DNA from: RBG-16-66-20 sp052386675
Lineage (GTDB): Bacteria > Pseudomonadota > Gammaproteobacteria > Burkholderiales > SG8-39
DNA length: 64,000 nt
NCBI GenBank assembly: GCA_052386675.1
Contig: JBQTJX010000021.1
Coordinates: 62,001 to 126,000, forward strand
Direction: 5' to 3'
This document shows, piece by piece, positions 1 through 8,507 of the stretch; the stretch's first letter is position 1; every line of letters starts with the position of its first letter. The position numbers were made by a program, and so were the translations under genes. The notes beneath the pieces are model-generated. The model did no database searches. It had not been told where the DNA came from and worked only from the letters and a program-made list of their open reading frames with translations.

Positions 1-915
1 GTTCACGATCGGCTTCTTCCACTTCAGGAGTTCCAGCACCGCGCGGCGCTGGATGATCTTTCGAAGATCCAGGGGCGTGGGAGCGAGTTTGGCCGGCTGC
101 GCGCCGCCTTCGATTCGCGGGCTTGCTCTCACATCCCCTGTATACGCGGGGTTGAATACCTCGCCATAGGTCTGCCAATGGTGCTCGGGGTCATCCGCCA
201 CCACGACGTAATCCACCAGGATGCCGGGCACCTTCACCTGCATCGGGTGGATCGCACCCTTCTCCTTCAGGTGCTTCACCTGGGCGATGACGATGCCGCC
301 GGAATTGTGCGCCGCCTGCGCCAGCGGCAGGACATCGTTGAAATGCGGCTCCTCTTCCATGGAGAGGTTGCCATCCTCGTCCGCTGAGGTGGCGCGCAGG
401 ATGGCGCAATGGATCGGCATGGACGGGTAGAACAGGTACTCGCGTCCGCGCAGCGTCACCAGTTCCACCAGTTCCTCGGTGGTGACGCTGTTCAGCTTCC
501 CGCCGTCGCGGCGGGGATCGATGAAGGTGTGCAGGCCGATGGGCGACACCACGCCGGGCTTGCCCCCGGCGATGGCGCGATACAGTTGCGCGATCACGCC
601 CTGCGGCCAGTTGTAGGCCTCGACCTTGTTCGCCACCGCGAGCGCGCCCAGCCGCGGCGCCGCGCCCCAGTGGCCGCCGATGATGCGCGTCACCAGCCCT
701 TCGTGGCCATAGCGCCCGGTGCCGCGCGTGGCGCGGTCGCCCTGGCCGGCGGCGTAGACGAGCGTCAGGCCGCGCGGCCGGCCGGTGTCCAGGAAGCGCT
801 TCTCCACCGCGGCGGAGACGCCCTCCGCGTGGCCCGAGCCGGTAAAGCCGGAGGTGGACACGGTCCAGCCGTCCTCAAGGAGTTGCGCGGCGTCGGCGCA
901 GGTGATTCGCTTCAT
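1..915 (-). CDS. Acyl-CoA:acetate/3-ketoacid CoA-transferase, N-terminal part (runs off window)
   Basis: This minus-strand gene starts with ATG at 915 and stays open to base 1, giving 305 residues without a stop. It begins MKRITCADAAQLLEDG and contains the stretches VSTSGFTGSGHAEG, AAGQGDRATRGTGRYGHEGL and IGGHWGAAPRLG, which match the first domain of YdiF/propionate-CoA-transferase type enzymes. These move CoA between short acyl groups in the cytoplasm. The second domain, which carries the catalytic glutamate, lies outside the window. It is divergent from the kinase/acyl-CoA dehydrogenase pair with only 42 bases between them, which fits a role in acyl-CoA metabolism. The family call is good; the substrate is unknown. 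Confidence 0.85.
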   Translation of the reverse strand, partial: MKRITCADAAQLLEDGWTVSTSGFTGSGHAEGVSAAVEKRFLDTGRPRGLTLVYAAGQGDRATRGTGRYGHEGLVTRIIGGHWGAAPRLGALAVANKVEAYNWPQGVIAQLYRAIAGGKPGVVSPIGLHTFIDPRRDGGKLNSVTTEELVELVTLRGREYLFYPSMPIHCAILRATSADEDGNLSMEEEPHFNDVLPLAQAAHNSGGIVIAQVKHLKEKGAIHPMQVKVPGILVDYVVVADDPEHHWQTYGEVFNPAYTGDVRASPRIEGGAQPAKLAPTPLDLRKIIQRRAVLELLKWKKPIVN

Positions 916-957
916 TGCGGGTTCGACAGCATAAATTCGATTATCCTTCACGCTCCC

Positions 958-2027
958 ATGTCCGACCAGTTCACCGGGGCAAAACCCGTCGAAGAACGCC
1001 ATCGCTTCGACCTCGCGCGCCTTCAGGCCTGGCTGAGCGGCCGCGTGGATGGATTCGGCGGTCCGGTCGAAGTCGAGCAGTTCAAGGGCGGCCAGTCCAA
1101 TCCCACCTACCGCATCACCGCGGGCGGCAAGCGTTATGCGCTGCGGCGCAAGCCCCCGGGCAAGCTGCTGCCCTCGGCGCATGCGGTCGATCGAGAGTTC
1201 AAGGTCATCTCCGCCCTGCACAAGCAGGGTTTTCCGGTGGCCAGGCCCTACGTGCTGTGCGAGGACGATGCGGTCATCGGCACGGCCTTTTACCTCATGG
1301 ACTGCGTCGAGGGCCGCGTGATGTGGGACCAGTCGCTGCCCGGCATGGACCAGGCCGGCCGCGCCGCAGTCTGGGACGAACTGAACCGCGTCATCGCGCT
1401 GCTGCATTCCATCGACTACAAGGCCGCCGGGCTGGAGGATTTCGGCAAGGCGGGCAGCTACATCGAGCGCCAGGTCGGGCGCTGGACCAAGCAGTACCTC
1501 GCCTCGGAGACGGTGAAGATCCAGGCCATGGACGATCTCATCGCCTGGCTGCCGAAGAACATCCCGGCTGCCGCCGAGACCACCGTGGTGCACGGCGACT
1601 ACCGCCTGGACAACACCGTGTTCCACCCGACCGAGCCGCGGATCCTCGCGGTGCTGGACTGGGAGTTGTCCACGCTCGGCGATCCGCTGGCGGACTTCTC
1701 CTACCATTGCATGAGCTGGCACATCCCGCCGGGAAAGTTCCGCGGCATTGCCGGGCTGGACCTGGCGGCGCTCGGCATCCCGGGCGAGCGCGAGTACGTG
1801 GCGCGCTACTTCCAGCGCACCGGGCGCACCCGGCCGGACGATTCGACCTGGGACTACTACATGGCGTACAACCTGTTCCGCATCGCCGCCATCCTGCAGG
1901 GAATCGCCAAGCGCGTCGTGGACGGCACCGCCGCCTCGACCCACGCGGCCGAGGCGGGCGGGCGGGCGCCGATCATGGCCGAGCTGGGCTGGCAGCAGGT
2001 GGAGAAAATTCTGAAAAGGAGTCAGTG

Positions 2028-2028
<1 letters not shown>
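958..2028 (+). CDS. APH-family phosphotransferase (ACAD10/11-like kinase domain)
   Basis: This 356-residue protein begins MSDQFTGAKPVEERHRFD. It has the aminoglycoside/choline kinase fold: a glycine-containing nucleotide loop (FKGGQSNPTYRI near residue 45), the catalytic loop VVHGDYRLDNTVF, and the metal-binding segment AVLDWELSTLGDPLAD. Bacterial members next to acyl-CoA dehydrogenases resemble the kinase domain of animal ACAD10/ACAD11, which phosphorylate 4-hydroxy acyl-CoAs so that the dehydrogenase domain can process them. Its stop overlaps the start of the acyl-CoA dehydrogenase gene (TGATG), so the two are translationally coupled and may do this two-step job as separate proteins. The open frame extends upstream, but the ATG at 958 gives the family-like N-terminus. 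Confidence 0.85.
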
Positions 2029-3268
<1,240 letters not shown>

Positions 3269-3272
<4 letters not shown>

Positions 3273-3874
3273 TTCGCGCTGTTGCCGCAGCCGCTTTCGC
3301 CTTCTTCAGTGCTGCTGTATCGGGCCAGGAAGTTGAAGTGCTTGCTCCGGCGACCGGAACCGAGTTCGCCATTCAATGCGGAGAGACCGGCGTTTCCCGT
3401 TGGTTGGTTGCCAGCAACGATGGAAAGACGATCAAGGTGGAGCGGGTTGGACAGCCCGGCGTGTTCCGGCAAAGCCCTGTTTGGGCCTACATACTGGGAG
3501 ATATCTACGACGAACTCGGTCTCGGGACGGGTCGCGGTTCGATGAAGATGTCACAGCTTGAAGGACCACGCGAAGGCCTGACGAGGATCGCGCCGGGTGC
3601 GAAGTTCCGCGCCAGGTACAACTGGGTTTCTCCGAAGGAGCAGGCCGAACGCATCCATGTGGTCACAGTCAGAGGAAGAACCAGGATCAACACGCAGGCG
3701 TTCGGAGAGCAGGACGTCTATGAGATCAGGGATGAGATTTCCGGGACCTTGCACGACAACCGGCGTACCGTGATGTACGCGCCCGCGCTCCGGATGTACG
3801 TCGCGTTCTCGATGAAGAACAACCGGTCGGACTACGAACTGAAGTGCCACCTGGCCTCGCTGAAGGCGCCCTGA
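3269..3874 (+). CDS. Exported protein of unknown function
   Basis: This 201-residue protein uses a GTG start at 3269 that overlaps the dehydrogenase stop codon (GTGA), so it is probably translated from the same message. The first residues, MIRAVAAAAFAFFSAAVSGQ, form a signal peptide with likely cleavage before QEVEV. The mature part is rich in beta-type sequence, has cysteines near residues 37 and 194, and shows no catalytic motif I recognise. It may be a periplasmic protein; its position suggests only co-transcription with the dehydrogenase, not a role. Confidence 0.7.
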
Positions 3875-3894
3875 GGGGCGCTGCAGGCGGATGG

Positions 3895-3914
3895 ATGTAA
3901 CCGATCGGTTACAT
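3895..3914. repeat. Perfect palindrome ATGTAACCGATCGGTTACAT between convergent genes
   Basis: This is a 20-base perfect inverted repeat located between the 3' end of the exported protein gene and the 3' end of kynU. An extended copy with the same 20-base core sits at 18879-18910, also between convergent gene ends. It can fold as a hairpin with a short loop but lacks a T-run, so it could be a bidirectional transcription-end structure or a protein-binding site. It fits the consensus ATGT-N3-CGATCG-N3-ACAT shared with copies at 45263 and 52805. Confidence 0.8.
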
Positions 3915-3925
3915 TGGGCGATGCC

Positions 3926-5062
3926 TCAGGCCGCCGCCACCACTGCTCCCACCACCTGCGCCGCCGCCTGCAGTTCTTCGTCCGGATTCAGGACGTCCGG
4001 GCACAGGCGCAGATACTCGCCGCGCGCGTCGGACTTGACGCCGCGACGCATCAACTCCTCGGCAATCGCCGCCGCCCGTTCGTGGCGCACGGTGAGGTAG
4101 GCGCCGTAGGCCTCGCCTTCGCCCTCGGGCGCCACACCCTGCGCCCGCAGCAGTTCCGCCAGCCGCGCCTTCTGCGCCAGGTTGTAGTCCCGCAGCCGCT
4201 CCACGCCCAGTTCCAGCGTCAGCTCCAGCCCCGCCAGCGCCTGAGCCGGCCCGAGCACCGGCGGCGTGGATTCCAGCCAGGCGTCGCCGCCGGCGCCGAA
4301 GCGCGGCGGATCCGGCCGCTCGTAGGCGAAGGGCATTTCCTTGGCGAACCAGCCGGTATCGAGCGTGCGCAGCGTGTCGACCAGCCCGGGCCGCACATAG
4401 AGCCAGCATGCGCCGGGGCCGCCGCGCAGGTACTTGTAGGACCCGCCCACCGCGAAGTCCACCTCCAGCGCGCCGAGGTCCAGCGGCAGCGCGCCGGCGT
4501 GGTGGTAGACATCGAGCAGCACATAGGCGCCGGCGGCGCGCGCCGCGCGCACCAGCTTGGGCAGGTTGTCCACCACTTCGCCGGTGCGGAACTGGACGCT
4601 GGAGAGCACCACGAGGTTGGCGTTCGACAGGGATACTCCGCGCCAGGGCGAGAGGCGCAGCTCGATGCGGCCCTTCTCGCGGTAGACGCGCAGGATGAAA
4701 TCCAGCGAATCGAACTCGCCGTCCGAAGCGACGACGCGAGGCTTGTCGGGCAGCGCATTGAGCACCGCGCGCAGTCCTTGCCCGGCGCTCGTTTTGGGAA
4801 TGATGCAGTCGGCGCGCGGCGCGCCGACCAGCTTGGCCGTGAGCGCGCGGTGGCGCTCGCGCAGCGCGTTCCAGGCCTGCCAGGCTTCGCCCATGTCGCG
4901 GTACCAGGCGTCGATTGCCGCCTGGACATCCTGCGCCATCCGGTCCGGCGGCCGGCCCAGGGAATGGTTGGCGAGGTAGATGGCCTTCTGCTCCCGCACC
5001 CGGGAAAACAGCGGCCAGACCTTCTCGCGCAGGCTTTGCTCGGTGAGCGCGCCGGTGATCAT
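3926..5062 (-). CDS. kynU: Kynureninase
   Basis: This 378-residue PLP enzyme begins MITGALTEQSLREKVWPLFS. It cleaves kynurenine (or 3-hydroxykynurenine) to anthranilate (or 3-hydroxyanthranilate) and alanine in the cytoplasm. Recognisable elements are the substrate/PLP segment IYLANHSLGRPP, the aspartate segment LLDVYHHAGALPLDL, and the PLP-lysine motif VGGSYKYLRGGPG. Its length is slightly below the usual 400-420 residues. It lies directly downstream of kynA with a 4-base ATGA overlap, so the two steps are coupled. The middle enzyme of the route, formylkynurenine formamidase (kynB), is not seen nearby. Confidence 0.92.
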   Translation of the reverse strand: MITGALTEQSLREKVWPLFSRVREQKAIYLANHSLGRPPDRMAQDVQAAIDAWYRDMGEAWQAWNALRERHRALTAKLVGAPRADCIIPKTSAGQGLRAVLNALPDKPRVVASDGEFDSLDFILRVYREKGRIELRLSPWRGVSLSNANLVVLSSVQFRTGEVVDNLPKLVRAARAAGAYVLLDVYHHAGALPLDLGALEVDFAVGGSYKYLRGGPGACWLYVRPGLVDTLRTLDTGWFAKEMPFAYERPDPPRFGAGGDAWLESTPPVLGPAQALAGLELTLELGVERLRDYNLAQKARLAELLRAQGVAPEGEGEAYGAYLTVRHERAAAIAEELMRRGVKSDARGEYLRLCPDVLNPDEELQAAAQVVGAVVAAA

Positions 5063-5898
5063 GCGCCCAGCTCCGTCCTGACGTCGATCAATTCCGGGAA
5101 CAGCGTGCGCTCGAGCGTCTTCCTCAGGAAGGCCACGCCCGAGGTGCCGCCAGTGCCGCGCTTGAAGCCGATGACGCGCTCCACGGTCTTGACGTGGCGG
5201 AAGCGCCAGAGCTGGAAGTTCTCCTCCACGTCCACCAGTTTCTCGCACATGTCGTAGGCGTCCCAGTGCGCCTTCGGGTCCTGGTAGATGGCGCGGAAGA
5301 CCGCGACCACGCCGGGGTGCGCCGCATAGGGTTGCGTCCAGTCGCGCTCGGTCACCTCCTTGGGAACCGGCATGCCACGCCGGGCAAGGTGGCGCAGGAA
5401 CTCGTCGTACAGGCTGGGCGATTCCAGCAGGCCGGTGAGCCAGCCGTGGATCGCGGCATCGTGGCGGTGGACCTCCAGCAGGCGCGCGTTCTTGTTGCCG
5501 AGCATGAATTCGATGGCGCGGAACTGGTAGGACTGCAGGCCGGAGGCTGGCCCCAGGTCCGGGCGGAACTGCGCGTACTCCGAGGGTGTGAGGGTCTCCA
5601 GTACCGCCCATTGCTCGAACAGCTGGCGCTGCACCTGCTTCACGCGCGCCAGGATCTTGAAGCAGGGCGGCAGCTCGCCGGCGCGGATGTGGGCGATCGC
5701 GGCGCCAAGTTCGTGAACCATCAGCTTCATCCACAGCTCGGAGGTCTGGTGCTGGATGATGAACAGCATCTCGTCGTGGTGCGAAGAGCGCGGTTTCTGG
5801 GCCGCCAGCAGCTGCGGCAGGGCGAGGTAGCCGCCGTAGGAGGTGTCGGCGGCGAGCTCGGTGATGAATTCCGGCGTGTCGGGGGCTTTGGCGCTCAT
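5059..5898 (-). CDS. kynA: Tryptophan 2,3-dioxygenase
   Basis: This 279-residue haem protein starts MSAKAPDTPEFITELAADTSYGG; an in-frame upstream ATG exists but would run into the divergent gene and gives a non-family N-terminus. Family hallmarks are YGGYLALPQLLAAQKPRS, HDEMLFIIQHQTSELWMKL, the FMLGNK segment and the C-terminal GTGGTSGVAFLRKTLERTLFPEL. It opens the indole ring of L-tryptophan to N-formylkynurenine. The length matches bacterial homologues of about 280 residues. The promoter region between it and the divergent glutathione S-transferase gene is only 40 bases, so its transcript may have almost no leader. Confidence 0.95.
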   Translation of the reverse strand: MSAKAPDTPEFITELAADTSYGGYLALPQLLAAQKPRSSHHDEMLFIIQHQTSELWMKLMVHELGAAIAHIRAGELPPCFKILARVKQVQRQLFEQWAVLETLTPSEYAQFRPDLGPASGLQSYQFRAIEFMLGNKNARLLEVHRHDAAIHGWLTGLLESPSLYDEFLRHLARRGMPVPKEVTERDWTQPYAAHPGVVAVFRAIYQDPKAHWDAYDMCEKLVDVEENFQLWRFRHVKTVERVIGFKRGTGGTSGVAFLRKTLERTLFPELIDVRTELGA

Positions 5899-5906
5899 GC
5901 CCCGAA

Positions 5907-5912
5907 TATAAT
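5907..5912 (+). promoter_or_regulatory. -10 element TATAAT in the kynA/GST divergent region
   Basis: A consensus TATAAT lies 26 bases upstream of the transferase ATG. Read on the other strand the same bases give ATTATATT, so one AT-rich patch could serve both directions. No convincing -35 box is visible. If used for kynA, transcription would begin within a few bases of its start codon. Confidence 0.45.
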
Positions 5913-5938
5913 CCCTGCAACCCCACCGAGGAGGCGCA

Positions 5939-6577
5939 ATGCTGAAGTTGCACGGATTCCGCGTCAGCAACTACCACAACAAGGTGCTGATCGCGCTGCT
6001 GGAGAAGGGCGTGCCCTACGAGGAGGACGCCTCGGTCAAGCCATCGCAGGACGCGGCCTACCTCGCGCTGAGCCCGATGGGCAAGGTGCCCTACGCCGAG
6101 ATCGACGGCGTGCGCCTGTGCGAGTCCTCCGCGATCCTGGAATACCTCGAGGATGCCTTTCCTGCGAAACCGCTGCTGCCCAAGGCGCCGCTCGCGCGCG
6201 CCAAGGTGCGCGAGCTCACGATCGTGATCGAGCTGCACCTGGAGCTGGTAGTGCGGCGCCTGTACGGCGGGGTGTTCTTCGGCGGCACGCTGTCGGATTC
6301 CACCAAGGCGGGGGTGGAGAAGGATCTCGCCAAGGGCGTGCGCGCCTTCGCCGCGCTGGCGAAGTTCGAGCCCTTCGTGGCCGGCGCGGAATTGTCCATC
6401 GCCGACTGCGCCGCGGCCTGCCACCTGCCGCTGGTGTCCCTGGCGACCAAGCTCGCCTATGGCCGCGATGTGCTCGAAGGCATCCCGCAGGTGAAGCCCT
6501 ACCTGAAGATGCTGAACGAGCGGCCGGCGTTCGCGCAGGTGAGCGCCTGGCGCAAGGAAGCGACGGCGAAAAAGTAG
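5939..6577 (+). CDS. Glutathione S-transferase family protein
   Basis: This 212-residue cytosolic protein starts MLKLHGFRVSNYHNKVLIAL after a strong GAGGAGG ribosome site. The N-terminal thioredoxin-like half has the GSH-binding motifs MGKVPYAEIDG and LCESSAILEYLED; the C-terminal half is the all-helical GST domain with ELSIADCAAACHLP. It has an asparagine/tyrosine-type N-terminus (SNYHNK) rather than an obvious catalytic serine. Its position next to tryptophan catabolism suggests an aromatic-degradation role such as an isomerase, but sequence alone cannot separate maleylacetoacetate-isomerase-like from detoxifying GSTs. Confidence 0.85.
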   Translation: MLKLHGFRVSNYHNKVLIALLEKGVPYEEDASVKPSQDAAYLALSPMGKVPYAEIDGVRLCESSAILEYLEDAFPAKPLLPKAPLARAKVRELTIVIELHLELVVRRLYGGVFFGGTLSDSTKAGVEKDLAKGVRAFAALAKFEPFVAGAELSIADCAAACHLPLVSLATKLAYGRDVLEGIPQVKPYLKMLNERPAFAQVSAWRKEATAKK

Positions 6578-6581
6578 CGCC

Positions 6582-7220
6582 GTGGAAGGCCTGCTGCCGC
6601 TGTCGGGCTACCTGCGTTTCTTCGTCACGCTGGCGGCGGTGCTCGACCCGTTCCTGGCGGTGCCGATTTTCCTTGCGCTGACCGCGGCCCGCAGCGAGGC
6701 CGAGCGCCGCAACCTGGTGCGGGTGGTCACGATCACGGTGTTCTCGGTGCTCGCCGTCTCGGCGGTGGTGGGTGAGCAGGTGCTGACGCTGATCGGCGCC
6801 AGCCTGCCGGCGTTTCGCGTCGGCGGCGGCTTGGTGCTGCTGCTGATGGCGCTGTCGATGCTGAACGCGCAGGCGGGCGGGGTGCGCCAGTCCAAGGACG
6901 AGGAGCAGGCGCTGAAGAGCGGTGAACTTTCGGGCGTGGTGCCCATCGCGGTGCCGTTGCTGGCCGGGCCCGGCGCCATCAGCACCACCATCCTGGCCGC
7001 GCAGGCGGGCGGGGCGCTGCACATGGTCGCCGTGATCGGTTGCATCCTGCTGGTGTGCGCGATGACCTGGATCGTCCTCAGCCTGGCGCATCCGATCGGC
7101 GCGCGCCTGGGTACCACCGGGCTCAACATCGCGACCAGGCTGCTCGGCCTGCTGCTCGCCGCGCTCGCCATCCAGACGATGGCGGAAGGCCTGCGGCAAC
7201 TGTTTCCCGGCCTGGCCTGA
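6582..7220 (+). CDS. MarC/UPF0056 family integral membrane protein
   Basis: This 212-residue inner-membrane protein uses GTG at 6582, four bases after the transferase stop. It has about six hydrophobic segments and the family motifs DPFLAVPIFLALTA near the start, GGGLVLLLMALSML, the central PIAVPLLAGPGAIST, and a C-terminal RLLGLLLAALAIQTMAEGL. MarC proteins were once tied to multiple antibiotic resistance, but that link was withdrawn and the transported compound is unknown. The close spacing suggests co-transcription with the upstream gene. Confidence 0.9.
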   Translation: MEGLLPLSGYLRFFVTLAAVLDPFLAVPIFLALTAARSEAERRNLVRVVTITVFSVLAVSAVVGEQVLTLIGASLPAFRVGGGLVLLLMALSMLNAQAGGVRQSKDEEQALKSGELSGVVPIAVPLLAGPGAISTTILAAQAGGALHMVAVIGCILLVCAMTWIVLSLAHPIGARLGTTGLNIATRLLGLLLAALAIQTMAEGLRQLFPGLA

Positions 7221-7232
7221 GGCTCGTCGCCG

Positions 7233-8075
7233 CTACTGGCGCCCCAGCCAGTCCGCGGCGTCGCGCCAGAGCGAGTCGCGGAAGCGCTCGCGGAAGAAGC
7301 CGAAGTGGCCGATGCCGCCGCCGTGGGCATCGGAGTCCACTTCCACCAGTTCCTTCGCCGCTGCGTTCGGATAGAGCTCGAACAGCGCCTCGGCCGCGGC
7401 GCGCGGCGCGTAGCGGTCGTCGCTCACCCAGTAGCTGCGGATCGGCGCGGTGAGGCGCGCGTAGCCCTCGCCGCCGACGGCGCCCGCGGCATAGCGCGGA
7501 TTGCGGCACCAGCCGGCCCATTCGCTGGCGACGCCGCCGGGCAGGTCTTCGCCCTGGCCCAGCAGCTTCATCGGGAAGTAGCCCATCGCGGCGGAGACCG
7601 ACGGCAGCATGAGGTGCGTAAGCAGCCACATCGCCGGCTTGCCAATCCCGGGCCAGTGCCGCCAGTAGCCGCTTTGCGTGCCGACGAACAGCGCCGCCGA
7701 GTAGCGCTCGATGCCGGGCACGACGCCCAGGCCGTTGCCGCCGAAGCTGTGGCCGACGCACAGCAGCTTCGCGTTGCCTGACTTCTCCGCCAGGAAATCG
7801 AGCGCGCCCGCGGCATCCTGCTCCGCCCAGTCGCTCATGCTTGCCTTGAAGCCCCGCAGCGAGCCGTTGCGCGAGTCGCCGATGCCGCGGTAGTCGAAGG
7901 TGAGGACGGTGAAGCCCGACTCGGCAAGGCGGGCGGCGAACCTGGCGTAGTAGCCGCGCCTGACGCCGGTGGCGGCGTGGACCAGGACCGAGCGGCCATT
8001 GGCTTGAGTCGGGCGGAACAGGGTGCCGGCAAGCGACCGGCCGTCGCGGGCGGCGAACCGGATGTCGTCGATCAC
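7233..8075 (-). CDS. Alpha/beta hydrolase
   Basis: This 280-residue protein starts at a GTG (8075) that overlaps the stop of the upstream thioesterase gene. It has the alpha/beta-hydrolase fold: FDYRGIGDSRNG in the oxyanion region, the nucleophile elbow VGHSFGGNGLG, an acid residue in the WVSDDRYAP segment, and a late histidine in IGHFGFFRERF. It resembles hydrolases annotated as esterase/lipase-like proteins that accompany lipid metabolism genes. It is the last gene of the minus-strand beta-oxidation block, which suggests an ester or thioester substrate. The exact substrate is unknown. Confidence 0.8.
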   Translation of the reverse strand: MIDDIRFAARDGRSLAGTLFRPTQANGRSVLVHAATGVRRGYYARFAARLAESGFTVLTFDYRGIGDSRNGSLRGFKASMSDWAEQDAAGALDFLAEKSGNAKLLCVGHSFGGNGLGVVPGIERYSAALFVGTQSGYWRHWPGIGKPAMWLLTHLMLPSVSAAMGYFPMKLLGQGEDLPGGVASEWAGWCRNPRYAAGAVGGEGYARLTAPIRSYWVSDDRYAPRAAAEALFELYPNAAAKELVEVDSDAHGGGIGHFGFFRERFRDSLWRDAADWLGRQ

Positions 8076-8500
8076 TTCCGCTTCTGGATCGCCCGCGGCC
8101 GCCCCTTGAGGTCGATGGCGACGTAGGTCAGCGTGGCCTCGGTCACCTTCACCACCTTCGCCTCGGCGCGACCGCGCTCGGCGAAGACTTCGACGTTGAT
8201 GGTGACCGAAGTGTTGCCGACGCGGACGACGTCGGCATAGAGAGAAAGGATGTCGCCGATCTGCACCGGCTGCTTGAAGACGAAGGAATTCACCGCCACG
8301 GTGGCGACGCGGCCGCGCGCCACGCGTCCGGCGACAATGCCGCCGGCAACGTCCACTTGCGCCATGATCCAGCCGCCGAAGATGTCGCCGTTGTGGTTCG
8401 AATCGGCCGGCATCGGCACCACGCGCAGCGCGGGAACCTTGCCGCGCGGCAGCGTCAGGCCGGGAGGCTGGTGCGAGGCCTTGCCGCTGCGCTTCGCCAT
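8072..8500 (-). CDS. Acyl-CoA thioesterase, YciA-type hotdog protein
   Basis: This 142-residue single-hotdog protein has the YciA/BFIT signature: LRVVPMPADSNHNGDIFGGWIM with the aspartate in the active-site segment, then VAVNSFVFKQPVQIGDILSLYADVV and VTINVEVFAER. These enzymes hydrolyse acyl-CoA to free acid and CoA, usually as hexamers. It sits 7 bases downstream of fadJ and overlaps the hydrolase gene, consistent with control of CoA pools during fatty acid oxidation. Confidence 0.92.
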   Translation of the reverse strand: MAKRSGKASHQPPGLTLPRGKVPALRVVPMPADSNHNGDIFGGWIMAQVDVAGGIVAGRVARGRVATVAVNSFVFKQPVQIGDILSLYADVVRVGNTSVTINVEVFAERGRAEAKVVKVTEATLTYVAIDLKGRPRAIQKRK

Positions 8501-8507
8501 CGGGCTG

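Noticed and set aside
3914..5257. Plus-strand open frame opposite kynU and the end of kynA
   Set aside because: The composition is that of an antisense artefact and kynU/kynA are clear on the minus strand.
5691..5715. ATGTGGGCGATCG inside kynA as another copy of the palindromic element
   Set aside because: Only the left half fits; the right side lacks ACAT, so it is probably coincidence in coding sequence.
7233..8075. Alpha/beta hydrolase as the missing kynurenine formamidase
   Set aside because: It lies in the fad block on the other side of the GST and MarC genes, and it lacks features of either KynB-type or hydrolase-type formamidases that I could recognise.
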